The notes: generated by a model not told the origin, from the sequence alone. A stretch of DNA of 64,000 bases from DATLSM01 sp035534175 (GCA_035534175.1 DATLSM010000007.1:13877-77876), one strand, 5' to 3'; counted from the stretch's first letter, positions 1 to 8,559 are shown. A program made the numbers and translations.

Positions 1-2
1 AG

Positions 3-170
3 GCGCTGCGAGAAGTTCAGAGCAAGGGCAATCAGACAATCGAAAAGGCCAAGAAGGAGCTGAAGGGCAACAAGGTCAGCAACGAAGCCGGGAAGAAGCT
101 AAACGAAGCCAAGAGCAAGGTCAGCGAAGCGCTGGAAAAGGCCAAGCAACAGCTGAAGGGCGCGGGCTGA
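3..170 (+). CDS. C-terminal part of a Lys/Glu/Ala-rich helical protein (5' end outside window)
   Basis: The window opens inside this reading frame, which runs from base 3 to a TGA at 168-170 and gives 55 residues. The peptide is almost entirely Lys, Glu, Ala, Gln, Asn and Ser, with recurring KxxLNEAK / KAKKELKG-like segments, and should form a charged amphipathic helix or coiled coil. There are no cysteines, no hydrophobic segment and no recognisable catalytic motif. It converges on tsaE with only 6 bases between the stops. I do not recognise the family; similar compositions occur in small secreted or DNA-associated helical proteins, but that is only a resemblance. Confidence 0.55.
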   Translation, partial: ALREVQSKGNQTIEKAKKELKGNKVSNEAGKKLNEAKSKVSEALEKAKQQLKGAG

Positions 171-176
171 GGGGGA

Positions 177-620
177 TCATCCGAACTCGATCTCCCGTCG
201 ATCGCCGCCGGCGTGACTGAGTCGCACCTCAAGCGCCGGCCGGTTGAGGCACGGTTCTGCCACCGCCGGCCACTCGATGAAGGCGACACCATCAGGGCCG
301 AGGTAGTCCTCGAGCAGAGCGGGGTCCTCATCCTCCAGGCCGTCCAACCGGTAAAGGTCCAGGTGGGACACGGGCAGTCGCCCACCGCGGTAGCGCTGTC
401 CGATGGTGAAGGTCGGGGAGGTGACCGGCCCCTCAACCCCCAGCGCCCGGCAGGCGCCACGGATCAGGGTCGTCTTGCCTGCTCCGAGCTCGCCGCTGAC
501 CAGGATGACGTCCCCGGGCCCCAGCCCTGCGGCGATCCGCGCTCCCAGGGCTTCGGTCTGCGCCGAGGAGCCCGAGATCACCCGCCGCCGCCTCCTGGGC
601 TCAGGCTCACTCGCGCTCAC
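177..620 (-). CDS. tsaE: tRNA threonylcarbamoyladenosine biosynthesis ATPase TsaE
   Basis: TsaE is the small P-loop ATPase that works with TsaB/TsaD to make the t6A modification at position 37 of ANN-decoding tRNAs. The 147-residue product has a Walker A motif GELGAGKTT at about 43-51 and the family signatures SPTFTI, HLDLYRL and FIEWP in the expected order and spacing. The start is GTG at 620; an ATG at 624 is out of frame and stops after a few codons. The N-terminus (about 14 residues) is Arg-rich. The gene lies downstream of the uracil-DNA glycosylase gene in the same direction, 65 bases away. tsaB and tsaD are not in this window. Confidence 0.95.
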   Translation of the reverse strand: MSASEPEPRRRRRVISGSSAQTEALGARIAAGLGPGDVILVSGELGAGKTTLIRGACRALGVEGPVTSPTFTIGQRYRGGRLPVSHLDLYRLDGLEDEDPALLEDYLGPDGVAFIEWPAVAEPCLNRPALEVRLSHAGGDRREIEFG

Positions 621-685
621 TCATGATCACCGCAGACCTTGCTCGAAAGAGCGCGACCGGGGTGGCTTAGCGCCGGCACTTCCAC

Positions 686-1366
686 TCAGCCGAAGATGTC
701 GAGCTGGTCGGCCGGGGGAGGCGATGGAGGGTCGGTCGCCTCGATCTGCTCCTCCAGGGCCGAGCCCAGCGGCGCCGGCGAGGGGCCGGAGAGCAGGGCT
801 GGGATGCGCTCGAAGTCGCTGCGCAGGGTCTCCTTCACTGAGGGAGAGCGCAGCGCCGCCGCGGGGTGAATTAGGGGAAGCAAGAAGACGGTGTGAGAGC
901 CCAGCTCGTGCACCTGCGGCGTCCCCCGGACCTTGGTGATCCCGGCGGGGCTGCCGCTCAGCAGTTTGGTGGCGAAGTTGCCCAGGGTGCAGAGGACCTT
1001 GGGCTCGATCAGGCGCACCTGCTCGAACAGGTAGGGCCGACAGGCTTCTATCTCCAGCGGCTGGGGGTCTCGATTTTCCGGGGGCCTCGACTTGAGCACG
1101 TTGGCGATGAAGACGTCCTCCCGCGCCAGGCCGATACCCCCCAGCAGCTCGGTCAGCAGCTGGCCGGCGCGGCCGACGAAGGGCAGGCCCCGTCGGTCCT
1201 CCTCGGCCCCCGGCGCCTCGCCGACGAACATCAGGTCGGCGTCGGCGTCGCCGGCCCCGAAGACCGCCTTGGTGCGCGTCTCGTGCAGGGGGCACCTGGT
1301 GCACGCCCCGACCTCCCTGTAGAGGTCGACAAGGCTGGCACGCCGTTGCTCGACCGAGGGGCTCAC
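686..1366 (-). CDS. family 4 (iron-sulfur) uracil-DNA glycosylase
   Basis: This removes uracil from DNA, starting base-excision repair of deaminated cytosine. The 226-residue protein has the type-4 UDG hallmarks: the uracil-pocket motif GEAPGAEED at about 49-57, the late HPAAALR motif at about 167-173, and four cysteines (about 22, 25, 109, 126) placed to bind a 4Fe-4S cluster. The C-terminal 40 residues are Pro-rich and probably disordered. Translation starts at GTG 1366, overlapping the TGA of the FmdB-like gene (GTGA), so the two are translationally coupled. The family is typical of thermophiles and actinobacteria. Confidence 0.93.
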   Translation of the reverse strand: MSPSVEQRRASLVDLYREVGACTRCPLHETRTKAVFGAGDADADLMFVGEAPGAEEDRRGLPFVGRAGQLLTELLGGIGLAREDVFIANVLKSRPPENRDPQPLEIEACRPYLFEQVRLIEPKVLCTLGNFATKLLSGSPAGITKVRGTPQVHELGSHTVFLLPLIHPAAALRSPSVKETLRSDFERIPALLSGPSPAPLGSALEEQIEATDPPSPPPADQLDIFG

Positions 1367-1650
1367 TGCGAGCCCCCGCCGCGCCTGGGAGGTGGGATTT
1401 CCCCCCTCGCCCGCTTGCGCTTCGTCTCGGCCAGCCGCTCACCGTGAGCCGCTTCGCGCTCTCCTCGCATCGACTCGTTGGACTTCACCCGCCCACCCCG
1501 AGGCTGGCGGCCCGGCGGGGCTACCTGAGAGATCACCCGTCGCGTCCGTCGCGATTGGCATTTGGGGCAAGGGGGACCGTCCGCTTCCCGGGAGAGGAGC
1601 TCCTCAAAGCGGCTCCCGCATTCCTCGCACTCGTACTCGTATATCGGCAT
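1363..1650 (-). CDS. FmdB-family zinc-ribbon protein
   Basis: This is a 95-residue protein starting MPIYEYECEECG, the classic start of the FmdB/CxxC putative regulatory family. C8/C11 and C28/C31 form the zinc ribbon. The rest (about 45-95) is Arg/Gly/Pro-rich and low in complexity. The original member was named as a putative regulator of a formamidase operon; for most members no function is known. ATG at 1650 is chosen because the conserved first residues begin there, although the frame stays open upstream. It is the first gene of the FmdB-UDG-tsaE unit and is divergent from panC, with an AT-rich promoter candidate between them. Confidence 0.85.
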   Translation of the reverse strand: MPIYEYECEECGSRFEELLSREADGPPCPKCQSRRTRRVISQVAPPGRQPRGGRVKSNESMRGEREAAHGERLAETKRKRARGEIPPPRRGGGSQ

Positions 1651-1657
1651 CTGGTTC

Positions 1658-1665
1658 TTTATAAT
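1658..1665. promoter_or_regulatory. shared -10 region between fmdB-like gene and panC
   Basis: An AT-rich island in otherwise GC-rich sequence. On the + strand 1660-1665 is a perfect TATAAT pointing at panC. On the - strand 1658-1663 reads TATAAA, 7 bases before the ATG of the FmdB gene, which would give a leaderless mRNA. No clear TTGACA -35 is visible for either. Confidence 0.5.
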
Positions 1666-1701
1666 CGCTCGAAGGCCGTGACCCCAAGGGCATGGACCCC
1701 C

Positions 1702-2598
1702 ATGGACTCCAATTACAGCGAATCCCTGCTGGCGACAAGAGGCGGCGTGCCGACGATCCGCTCCAAGGCGGAGTTGCGCGATGCGCTGAGCGACGCGCGC
1801 GCCAACGGGCGCTCGGTCGGCCTGGTCCCGACCATGGGCTGTCTGCATCAGGGACACCTCTCGCTGCTGCGAGCCGCCCACGCCGAATGCGATGTGGTGG
1901 TCATGAGCCTCTTCGTCAACCCCACCCAGTTTGGACCCGATGAGGATCTGGATCGCTACCCGCGCGACGAGGAGCGCGACGCGCGGCTGGCCGCCGATGC
2001 CGGCGCTGCCCTGATCTATGCGCCGGCTGTGGAGGAGGTCTACCCCTCGGGTTTCGCGACCCAGGTCGAGGTGAGCGGCGATCTCAGCCAGGTCCTCGAC
2101 GGAGACCCGGCAAGACGGGGCGCCCGCCACTTCCGCGGCGTGGCCACCATTGTCGCCAAGCTCTTCAACACCGTCCAGCCCGACGTCGCCTACTTCGGCC
2201 AAAAGGATGCCCAGCAGGCGGTGCTGATCCGTCGTATGGCGCGCGACCTCGACTTCCCGGTGCGAATCGAGGTGCTGCCCACGGTGCGCGAGGCGGACGG
2301 CCTGGCGATGAGCTCACGCAACTCCTACCTCGGAGAGGAGGATCGGCGGCGTGCCGCGGCGCTCTCGCGAGCGCTGCGCGCCGCCGAGCAGGGGGCGCGG
2401 GCCGGCTCGCTGACCACCGGCCTCGCCGCCGCCCGGCGCCAGCTGGCCGCGGCGGGTATCGAGCCCGAGTACCTGGAGGCGCGCGACGCGGAAGAGCTCA
2501 GCCCGGCGGTCGAGCTCAACGGCCGGCCGATCCTGATCGCGGTGGCCGCCCAGATCGGCGGCGCCCGCCTGATCGACAACGTCCTGATCCAACCCTGA
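1702..2598 (+). CDS. panC: pantothenate synthetase (pantoate--beta-alanine ligase)
   Basis: PanC condenses pantoate with beta-alanine using ATP, the last step of vitamin B5 synthesis. Signatures: VPTMGCLHQGHLSLLRAA near the N-terminus (HIGH-type nucleotide site), FVNPTQFGPDEDLDRYPR, the pantoate-binding RHFRGVATIV stretch, FGQKDAQQ, and the MSSRN(S)YL motif. ATG at 1702 gives 298 residues. GTG at 1747 would start at PTIRSKAELR and give 283, nearer the usual length of about 280, and GTG 1678 is also in frame, so the start is uncertain. panD and panB follow at once, so the whole beta-alanine/pantoate branch is one operon. Confidence 0.96.
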   Translation: MDSNYSESLLATRGGVPTIRSKAELRDALSDARANGRSVGLVPTMGCLHQGHLSLLRAAHAECDVVVMSLFVNPTQFGPDEDLDRYPRDEERDARLAADAGAALIYAPAVEEVYPSGFATQVEVSGDLSQVLDGDPARRGARHFRGVATIVAKLFNTVQPDVAYFGQKDAQQAVLIRRMARDLDFPVRIEVLPTVREADGLAMSSRNSYLGEEDRRRAAALSRALRAAEQGARAGSLTTGLAAARRQLAAAGIEPEYLEARDAEELSPAVELNGRPILIAVAAQIGGARLIDNVLIQP

Positions 2599-2618
2599 AG
2601 CTGCAAGAGGGGAGCCAT

Positions 2619-2999
2619 ATGCAAAGACAGATGCTCAAGTCGAAGATCCACCGGGCCACGGTGACCGACTGCGATGTCGATTACATCGGCAGCATCACGG
2701 TCGACACCGAGCTGATGGCCGCAGCCGACCTGATCACCAATGAGCAGGTCCACGTCTGGGACATCGACAACGGCGCTCGCTTTGTCACCTACGTGATCGA
2801 CGGCGAGGCGGGCTCGGGGACGATGCAGGTCAACGGCGCCGCGGCCCACCTGACCCGGCCCGGCGACAAGATCATCGTCGCCTCCTTCGGCGCCTATGAC
2901 GAGAGCGACCTCGAGCGCTACTCCCCGGTCGTCGTCCACGTCGACGACAGCAACCGCACCATCGCGGTGGATAGCCATCCGGAGGTTCTTCTCTCATGA
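2619..2999 (+). CDS. panD: aspartate 1-decarboxylase (pyruvoyl enzyme)
   Basis: PanD makes beta-alanine from L-aspartate, the co-substrate of PanC. The 126-residue proenzyme carries the self-cleavage site at Gly24-Ser25 in YIGSIT, exactly the numbering of the E. coli enzyme; Ser25 becomes the pyruvoyl group. The catalytic-region motif YVIDGEAGSGTMQVNGAAAH is intact. A strong Shine-Dalgarno (GAGGGGAG) sits 5 bases before ATG 2619, supporting this start over the in-frame ATG at 2631. It lies 20 bases after panC and overlaps panB by ATGA. Confidence 0.97.
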   Translation: MQRQMLKSKIHRATVTDCDVDYIGSITVDTELMAAADLITNEQVHVWDIDNGARFVTYVIDGEAGSGTMQVNGAAAHLTRPGDKIIVASFGAYDESDLERYSPVVVHVDDSNRTIAVDSHPEVLLS

Positions 3000-3931
3000 G
3001 TTCGGGCCTGCGCCAGCAGACCGTCACGGCGACCGCGGAGCGCCTGCCGATCACTCTCCCCCGGCTCGCCGAGATGAAGGAGGCCGGCGAGCCGATCGTG
3101 ATGGTCACCGCCTATGACTATCCCTCGGCGAAGGCGGCCGAGGAGGCCGGCGTTGACCTGGTCCTGGTGGGCGACACCGCGGCGATGGTCGTCCTCGGGT
3201 ACCCGGGGACCGAGCCGGTCTCGATGGACGAGATGGTGATGCTGGGAAAGGCGGTCCGCCGCGGCCTGAGGGCGCCGCTGATGGTCGGCGACATGCCGAT
3301 GGGCAGCTACGAGGCGAGCAACGAGCTGGCGGTTGGCAACGCCCAGCGCCTGGTCAAGGAGACCGGCTGCCAGGTTGTCAAGCTGGAGGCCGGGGGGACG
3401 TCGGTCGAGCGGGCGCGGGCGATCGTGCGGTCGGGGATTCCGGTGATGGGCCACGTCGGCCTTACGCCGCAGACGGCCACCGCCCTCGGCGGCTACAAAA
3501 CCCAGGGCAAGACCGCCCCGGGGGCGATTCGACTCTGCGAGGACGCCCTGGCGCTTCAATCGGTCGGGTGCTTCGCGATCGTCTTCGAGGCCGTTCCCGC
3601 GGCAATCACCGAGGCGATCGTGGAGAAGCTTGAGATCCCCACGATCGGCATCGGCGCCGGTCCGGCGACCGCCGGCCAGGTGCTGGTATTCCACGACCTG
3701 CTGGGGATAACGACCGGCCGGATGGCGAAGTTCGTCAAACGCTACGCCGACATCCACGCGGCGATGGTGCGCGGGTTGAGCGACTACACGAGCGAGGTGC
3801 GCTCGCGCCATTTCCCCGAGCCCCAGCACGTCTACAGCATCGAGCCGGCCGAGCTGGCGGAGTTCAGGCGCTACCTGGAGCAGGAGAGCCTGGCGTCGCA
3901 AAAGGCCTGGGATTGGGAGCCGCTGCCCTAG
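2996..3931 (+). CDS. panB: 3-methyl-2-oxobutanoate hydroxymethyltransferase
   Basis: PanB transfers a hydroxymethyl group from 5,10-methylene-THF to alpha-ketoisovalerate, giving ketopantoate. Motifs: MVTAYDYPSAKAAEEAG, LVGDTAAMVVLGY, the metal/substrate region LMVGDMPMGSYEAS, VKLEAG, GHVGLTPQ, FEAVP and IGIGAG. At 311 residues it is longer than the usual 260-280: about 20 extra residues at the start and 40 at the end, rich in Glu, Trp and Arg. Its ATG overlaps the panD stop (ATGA). panE (ketopantoate reductase) is not in the window. Confidence 0.96.
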   Translation: MSSGLRQQTVTATAERLPITLPRLAEMKEAGEPIVMVTAYDYPSAKAAEEAGVDLVLVGDTAAMVVLGYPGTEPVSMDEMVMLGKAVRRGLRAPLMVGDMPMGSYEASNELAVGNAQRLVKETGCQVVKLEAGGTSVERARAIVRSGIPVMGHVGLTPQTATALGGYKTQGKTAPGAIRLCEDALALQSVGCFAIVFEAVPAAITEAIVEKLEIPTIGIGAGPATAGQVLVFHDLLGITTGRMAKFVKRYADIHAAMVRGLSDYTSEVRSRHFPEPQHVYSIEPAELAEFRRYLEQESLASQKAWDWEPLP

Positions 3932-3955
3932 TCTGGGGTTTGGGTCGGGGCTCCG

Positions 3956-4549
3956 CTAGCCCTCCGGCGGGCTCCATCTGACCTGCCTCAGGATCCTGGC
4001 CGGCGCGCCGGCGGCGATCACTCCAGGCGGCAGGGAGGCCGTCACCACGGAGTTGGCGCCGATCACGCAGCGCTCGCCCACCGTGACGCCGCCGGTGACG
4101 ACGCAGTTCACCCCGAACCAACAGTTGGAGCCGATCTCCACCGGGCCATTGGGGGTGAAGCCCTGCTGGGTAACCGGGATGCGAGGATCGTCGAATCGGT
4201 GCTCGGCGTCGCCGATGAAGCAGCCATTGGCGAGCATCGTGTGGTCGCCGATCGTGATCCGCTCGTAGGCGGCGAGCATCGTGTTGCGGTTGAGAAAGCA
4301 GCCGGCGCCGATCTCGATCCTCGCCTCTGGAGCGAGGGTCAGCCAGCAGCCCGGCTCCAGCAGCGTGCCTTCGCCAATTCTCAGACGCCCCTCCCCGAGC
4401 GCCTCCAACACCTCGCCCTCGATCGGCGGGCGGATGAAGAAGCCGCCGCGGGCGGCGTGGCGGGCGAGTTGCCAGCGGCGCAGGGCCCGGTGGTTTCGCT
4501 CATACCAGCGGCGCTTCGCCCACCAGACCCGCCACCCCCGCTCCGTCAT
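3956..4549 (-). CDS. left-handed beta-helix (hexapeptide) acyltransferase
   Basis: The 197-residue protein has a basic, Trp/Arg-rich N-terminus (about 1-50) followed by imperfect hexapeptide repeats ([IV]GxxxxI type) such as IEIGAGCFLN, ITIGDHTMLANGCFIG, VEIGSNCWFGVNCVVTGGVTVGERCVIGANSVVT and the closing PARILRQVRW. This resembles the maltose/galactoside O-acetyltransferase group of LbH transferases; the catalytic-type His is in AEHRFDDPRIPV. The acyl acceptor cannot be read from sequence. ATG 4549 is the best start; the frame is open upstream, but that part is antisense to the ROK kinase. It converges on panB, 24 bases away. Confidence 0.8.
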   Translation of the reverse strand: MTERGWRVWWAKRRWYERNHRALRRWQLARHAARGGFFIRPPIEGEVLEALGEGRLRIGEGTLLEPGCWLTLAPEARIEIGAGCFLNRNTMLAAYERITIGDHTMLANGCFIGDAEHRFDDPRIPVTQQGFTPNGPVEIGSNCWFGVNCVVTGGVTVGERCVIGANSVVTASLPPGVIAAGAPARILRQVRWSPPEG

Positions 4550-4568
4550 CCAGAACAAGGTTACGACG

Positions 4569-4574
4569 TAGACT
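4569..4574 (+). promoter_or_regulatory. leaderless -10 (TAGACT) of the ROK kinase
   Basis: TAGACT lies exactly 6 bases before the GTG start at 4581, so transcription would begin at or next to the start codon. There is no Shine-Dalgarno. The same hexamer occurs before holA and before the phosphofructokinase relic. Confidence 0.45.
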
Positions 4575-4580
4575 GCCGAC

Positions 4581-5546
4581 GTGGCTGAGCTGCGGGGGGG
4601 AATCGATCTCGGCGGGACCAAGATCCAGACGGCGATCGTCGACGGCGGCGCCGGGGTCGTGGGGGAGGCGCGCCACCCGACGCCCACCAGCGGCGGCCCG
4701 CAGGACGTGGCGGGCGCGATGGCCGCCGCGCTGCGCGAGGCGGCCGGGGCAGCGGGGGTCGATATCGGCGCGCTTGAGGGCGTTGGCGTCGGCTCGCCCG
4801 GCGAGGTGGACGGGACGACGGGCGTCGTCTCCGCTGCTCGCAACCTGCCCGGCTGGGAGGGCAGCTTTCCCCTGGCTGAAGTCCTGAAGAAGGACCTGGG
4901 CACCGAGGTGCGGCTCGGCAATGACGTTCAGGTCGCCACCGAAGCCGAGTTTCACCTCGGCGCGGGCAGGGAGTTCCACAGCCTGATCGGAGTCTTCTGG
5001 GGGACCGGCGTCGGCGGAGGGCTGGTGCTCGACGACAAACCGTGGCTGGGCCGCGGCGCCGCCGGGGAGATCGGTCACATGGTCGTCAAGCGCGGCGGGG
5101 CGAAGTGCCCCTGCGGACGCAAGGGCTGCCTGGAGGCCTATGCGGGGCGGGCTGCGATGGAGGGCGAGGCGCGGCGACAGCACGAGGAGGGAGTCAAGAC
5201 CGACCTCTTCAAGCTGATGGACAAACACGGCCGCGACCGGTTGACCAGCGGCATCTGGGAGCGAGCGCTCGACCAGGGTGACCAGCTGGCCGAGGACCTG
5301 ATCCAGCGCGCCGTCGAGGCCCTGGGCACCGGGATCGCCTCGGCCGTCAACCTGCTGGACCCCGAGGCGGTGATCATCGGCGGTGGGCTCGGGGGCCGCT
5401 TCGGCGATCGCTACATGGAGCCGCTGACCAAGGAGATGGGCAAGCACCTCTTCCTCGACGAGCGCCCTCCCGCCGTACGGGTCGCTTCCCTGGGCGACCT
5501 GGGGGGAGCGATCGGCGCCTCCCTGCTGTTCGCCCGGTCCCGATAG
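4581..5546 (+). CDS. ROK-family sugar kinase (glucokinase-like)
   Basis: The 321-residue protein has the N-terminal phosphate-binding motif DLGGTK (9-14), the acidic catalytic region (LGNDVQVATEAEFHLGAG), GTGVGGGLV, GEIGH, and the ROK zinc signature CPCGRKGCLEAY with Cys176, Cys178 and Cys183. Glucokinase is the commonest activity for this length without an N-terminal HTH, so it is probably a kinase rather than a repressor; the exact sugar is inferred. Start is GTG 4581, supported by the leaderless -10. It is divergent from the acyltransferase and ends 15 bases from the uvrA stop. Confidence 0.88.
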   Translation: MAELRGGIDLGGTKIQTAIVDGGAGVVGEARHPTPTSGGPQDVAGAMAAALREAAGAAGVDIGALEGVGVGSPGEVDGTTGVVSAARNLPGWEGSFPLAEVLKKDLGTEVRLGNDVQVATEAEFHLGAGREFHSLIGVFWGTGVGGGLVLDDKPWLGRGAAGEIGHMVVKRGGAKCPCGRKGCLEAYAGRAAMEGEARRQHEEGVKTDLFKLMDKHGRDRLTSGIWERALDQGDQLAEDLIQRAVEALGTGIASAVNLLDPEAVIIGGGLGGRFGDRYMEPLTKEMGKHLFLDERPPAVRVASLGDLGGAIGASLLFARSR

Positions 5547-5561
5547 GGCCCTTCCTCGACC

Positions 5562-8552
5562 TCAGGCCGCCACCGGCTCGCGGCGCTTTCGCTTCTTCGC
5601 TTTCGGCTCGAGCAGGCCGGCGAGGAACCTGCCGGTGTGGGAGGACTCGACCGCAGCGACGTCCTCGGGGGTGCCGGTGGCGACCACCTCTCCCCCCTCC
5701 TCCCCTCCCTCCGGGCCGAGATCGATCAACCGATCGGCGGTCTTGATCACGTCAAGGTTGTGCTCGATCACGACCACCGTGTTGCCGGCATCGACCAACC
5801 TGCCGAGCACCTCGAGCAGGCGCTGCACATCGGCAAAATGCAGGCCGGTGGTCGGCTCGTCGAGGATGTAGAGGGTGTCGCCGGTGGCGACCTTGGACAG
5901 CTCGGTGGCCAGCTTCACCCGCTGCGCCTCTCCACCGGAGAGCGTCGTCGCCGCCTGGCCAAGGTGAATGTAGTCAAGCCCGACGTCGTGCAGGGTGCGA
6001 AGCCGGCGAGCGATCTTCGGCACGTTCTCGAAGAACTCGACCGCCTCCTCGACCGACATCTCGAGCACGTCGGCAATGCTCTTCCCCTTGAATCGCACCT
6101 CCAGTGTCTCGCGGTTGTAGCGCCTCCCGTGGCACTGCTCGCAGGGAACGTAAACGTCGGGCAGGAAGTGCATCTCGATCTTGATCTGGCCGTCTCCCTT
6201 GCAGACCTCGCAGCGGCCGCCCCTGACGTTGAAGCTGAAGCGCCCCGGCTTGTAGCCGCGCGCCCTCGCCTCCTGGGTCTGGGTGAAGAGCTGGCGGATG
6301 TGATCGAAGACGCCGCTGTAGGTGGCCGGGTTGGAGCGCGGGGTGCGACCGATCGGCGACTGGTCGATGTTGATGATCTTGTCGATCTGGGTGAGACCGT
6401 CGATACCGTCGTGAGCCCCCGGCCTCAGCTTCGCCTGGTGCAGGCGATTGGCGACCGCGTGGTGCAGGGTCTCGTTGACCAGCGTCGACTTGCCCGAGCC
6501 CGAGACGCCGGTGACGCAACAGAAGACGCCGAGCGGGATGACTACGTCGATCCCCTTCAGATTGTGTTCGCGGGCGCCGCGCACCTGCAGTGCCCCGCGC
6601 GGCTCGCGCCGCCGGGGCGGGACCTCGATCCTGCGCTTGCCGGAAAGGTACTGACCGGTCAGAGAGGCGGCGTTGCGTGAGATCTCGGCCGGGGTGCCCG
6701 CGGCGATCACGTGGCCGCCGTGCTCGCCGGCGCCGGGGCCCAGGTCGACGATGTGGTCGGCGGCCATCATCGTCCCCTGGTCATGCTCGACCACGATCAC
6801 CGTGTTACCGAGGTCGCGCAGCCGGTCCAGAGTGGCGATCAGCTTCTCGTTGTCTCGCTGGTGGAGTCCGATCGAGGGCTCGTCGAGGACGTACATCACG
6901 CCGACCAGGCTGGAGCCGATCTGTGTCGCCAGCCGAATCCGCTGCGCCTCCCCGCCCGAGAGGGATCGCGACGGGCGCTCCAGCGCGAGGTATCCGATGC
7001 CGACGTTCTCGAGGAACGCGAGTCGTTCGGAGATCTCGCGCACGATCAGTCGCGCGATCGCCCGCTCGGTCTCAGTCATCTCCAGGGCCGCGATCCACTC
7101 CGCCGCCGCCCTGGCCGACCTCGCGCAGTACTCGGCGATGCTGATCCCTCCCACCTTGACCGCGAGGCTCTCCGGCCGCAGCCGCGCTCCCCCGCAGTCG
7201 GGGCATGGCTGCTCGGCCATGTAGCCCTCAATCCGCTCCCGATTGGTCTCGGAATCGGTCTCCTCGTAGCGGCGCTGGAGATGGTTGACGATGCCCTCGA
7301 AGCGAACGCTGTAGGAGCGGCGGCGACCGAAGCGGTTGGTGTAGGTCACCTTGTGACGGTCGCCACCGGTGCCGAAGAGGAAGATCTCGCGTTCGGACTT
7401 CTTCAACTTGGCCCACGGCCTGTCGACCTCGACGCCGTACTCCTCGGCGACGGCAGCGATCAGCCTCCGCCAATAGGCGGTGACGCCGCGGTTCCATGGC
7501 TGCAGCGCTCCCTCCGCCAGCGACAGGGTCGGGTCGGGGACGACCAATTCGGGATCGATCACACGCTGGAAGCCGAGCCCGTGGCAGCGCTCGCAGGCGC
7601 CGTGGGGCGAGTTGAAGGAGAAGATCCGCGGCTCCAGCTCGGGGATCGAGGTGCCGCAGTTGAGGCAGGCAAATCGCTCCGAAAAAAGCATGACCGTGCC
7701 GCTGCGTTCAGCATCGCTGCCGCCATCGGCGGGCCTTGGGCCAGGCCGAGCGCGCTTTGATCCCCCCCGCGCTCGGGCGGGGGGTGAGTGTGGCGCTGGC
7801 GTGCTGGCGCGGTCCTCCTCGAGCCCCCTGCCGAGGATCTCGACTTCGATCAGACCAGCGGCCAGGCCCGCGGCGGCCTCGACCGACTCCGAGAGACGAC
7901 GGCGAAGGTCGGCTTTCATCACCAGACGGTCGACGACCACCGAGACGTCGTGTTTGAACTTCTTGTCGAGGATGATCTCCTCATCCAGGCGGCGCAGGTC
8001 GCCGTTGACCTTGGCCCTGGAGTAGCCCTCGAGCCGCATCTGCTCGATCAGCTTTCCGTACTCGCCTTTGCGCCCGCGCACCACCGGCGCCATGACCATG
8101 AATCTGGTCCCCTGCTCCAGGGTCATCAGCCGATCGACGATCTGCTCCTGCGTCTGGCCGGCGATCTCCTCGCCGCACTCCGGGCAGTGGGGAACGCCGA
8201 TCCGCGCCCAGAGCAGCCGCAGGTAATCATAGATCTCGGTCACCGTGCCGACCGTCGAGCGCGGGTTGCGGGAGGTCGTCTTCTGGTCGATCGAGATCGC
8301 CGGTGAAAGTCCCTCGATCGAGTCGACGTCGGGCTTCTCCATCAGCCCGAGGAACTGGCGCGCGTAGGAGGAGAGGGACTCCACGTAGCGCCGCTGCCCC
8401 TCGGCGTAGATCGTGTCGAAGGCGAGGCTCGACTTCCCCGAGCCGGAGAGTCCGGTGATCACGATCAGCGCGTCACGGGGCAGCTCGACGTCGACGTCCT
8501 TGAGGTTGTGCTCGCGGGCACCGGAGATGACGATTCGCTCAGAGGCAGCCAC
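5562..8552 (-). CDS. uvrA: excinuclease ABC subunit A
   Basis: UvrA is the damage-recognition ATPase of nucleotide excision repair. It has two ABC modules: Walker A GLSGSGKSSLAF near residue 34 and GVSGSGKSTLVNE in the second half, each with its LSGGEAQR signature and D-E box (VLDEPSIGLH, ILDEPTTGLH). Zinc-finger cysteines are present (CPECGEE; CLNCG...CERC; CEVCKGDG...CEQCHG). At 996 residues it is about 50 longer than E. coli UvrA, because of a Pro/Arg/Gly-rich insert at about 240-287 just before VMLFSERFAC. Start is GTG 8552, with a leaderless -10 and a LexA box directly upstream. Confidence 0.98.
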   Translation of the reverse strand: MAASERIVISGAREHNLKDVDVELPRDALIVITGLSGSGKSSLAFDTIYAEGQRRYVESLSSYARQFLGLMEKPDVDSIEGLSPAISIDQKTTSRNPRSTVGTVTEIYDYLRLLWARIGVPHCPECGEEIAGQTQEQIVDRLMTLEQGTRFMVMAPVVRGRKGEYGKLIEQMRLEGYSRAKVNGDLRRLDEEIILDKKFKHDVSVVVDRLVMKADLRRRLSESVEAAAGLAAGLIEVEILGRGLEEDRASTPAPHSPPARARGGSKRARPGPRPADGGSDAERSGTVMLFSERFACLNCGTSIPELEPRIFSFNSPHGACERCHGLGFQRVIDPELVVPDPTLSLAEGALQPWNRGVTAYWRRLIAAVAEEYGVEVDRPWAKLKKSEREIFLFGTGGDRHKVTYTNRFGRRRSYSVRFEGIVNHLQRRYEETDSETNRERIEGYMAEQPCPDCGGARLRPESLAVKVGGISIAEYCARSARAAAEWIAALEMTETERAIARLIVREISERLAFLENVGIGYLALERPSRSLSGGEAQRIRLATQIGSSLVGVMYVLDEPSIGLHQRDNEKLIATLDRLRDLGNTVIVVEHDQGTMMAADHIVDLGPGAGEHGGHVIAAGTPAEISRNAASLTGQYLSGKRRIEVPPRRREPRGALQVRGAREHNLKGIDVVIPLGVFCCVTGVSGSGKSTLVNETLHHAVANRLHQAKLRPGAHDGIDGLTQIDKIINIDQSPIGRTPRSNPATYSGVFDHIRQLFTQTQEARARGYKPGRFSFNVRGGRCEVCKGDGQIKIEMHFLPDVYVPCEQCHGRRYNRETLEVRFKGKSIADVLEMSVEEAVEFFENVPKIARRLRTLHDVGLDYIHLGQAATTLSGGEAQRVKLATELSKVATGDTLYILDEPTTGLHFADVQRLLEVLGRLVDAGNTVVVIEHNLDVIKTADRLIDLGPEGGEEGGEVVATGTPEDVAAVESSHTGRFLAGLLEPKAKKRKRREPVAA
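7763..7784. repeat. perfect GC hairpin inside uvrA coding sequence
   Basis: An 8-bp perfect inverted repeat (CCCCCCGC / GCGGGGGG, 6-base loop) lies within the in-frame insert of uvrA that encodes the low-complexity segment at about residues 240-287. It reads through with no stop. It looks like a small palindromic element absorbed into the gene, or a GC-rich expansion. Confidence 0.6.
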
Positions 8553-8559
8553 TCGCCCG

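Noticed and set aside
639..652. Small GCTC-GAAA-GAGC hairpin between tsaE and the UDG gene
   Set aside because: The 4-bp stem is too weak to call a terminator or regulatory element.
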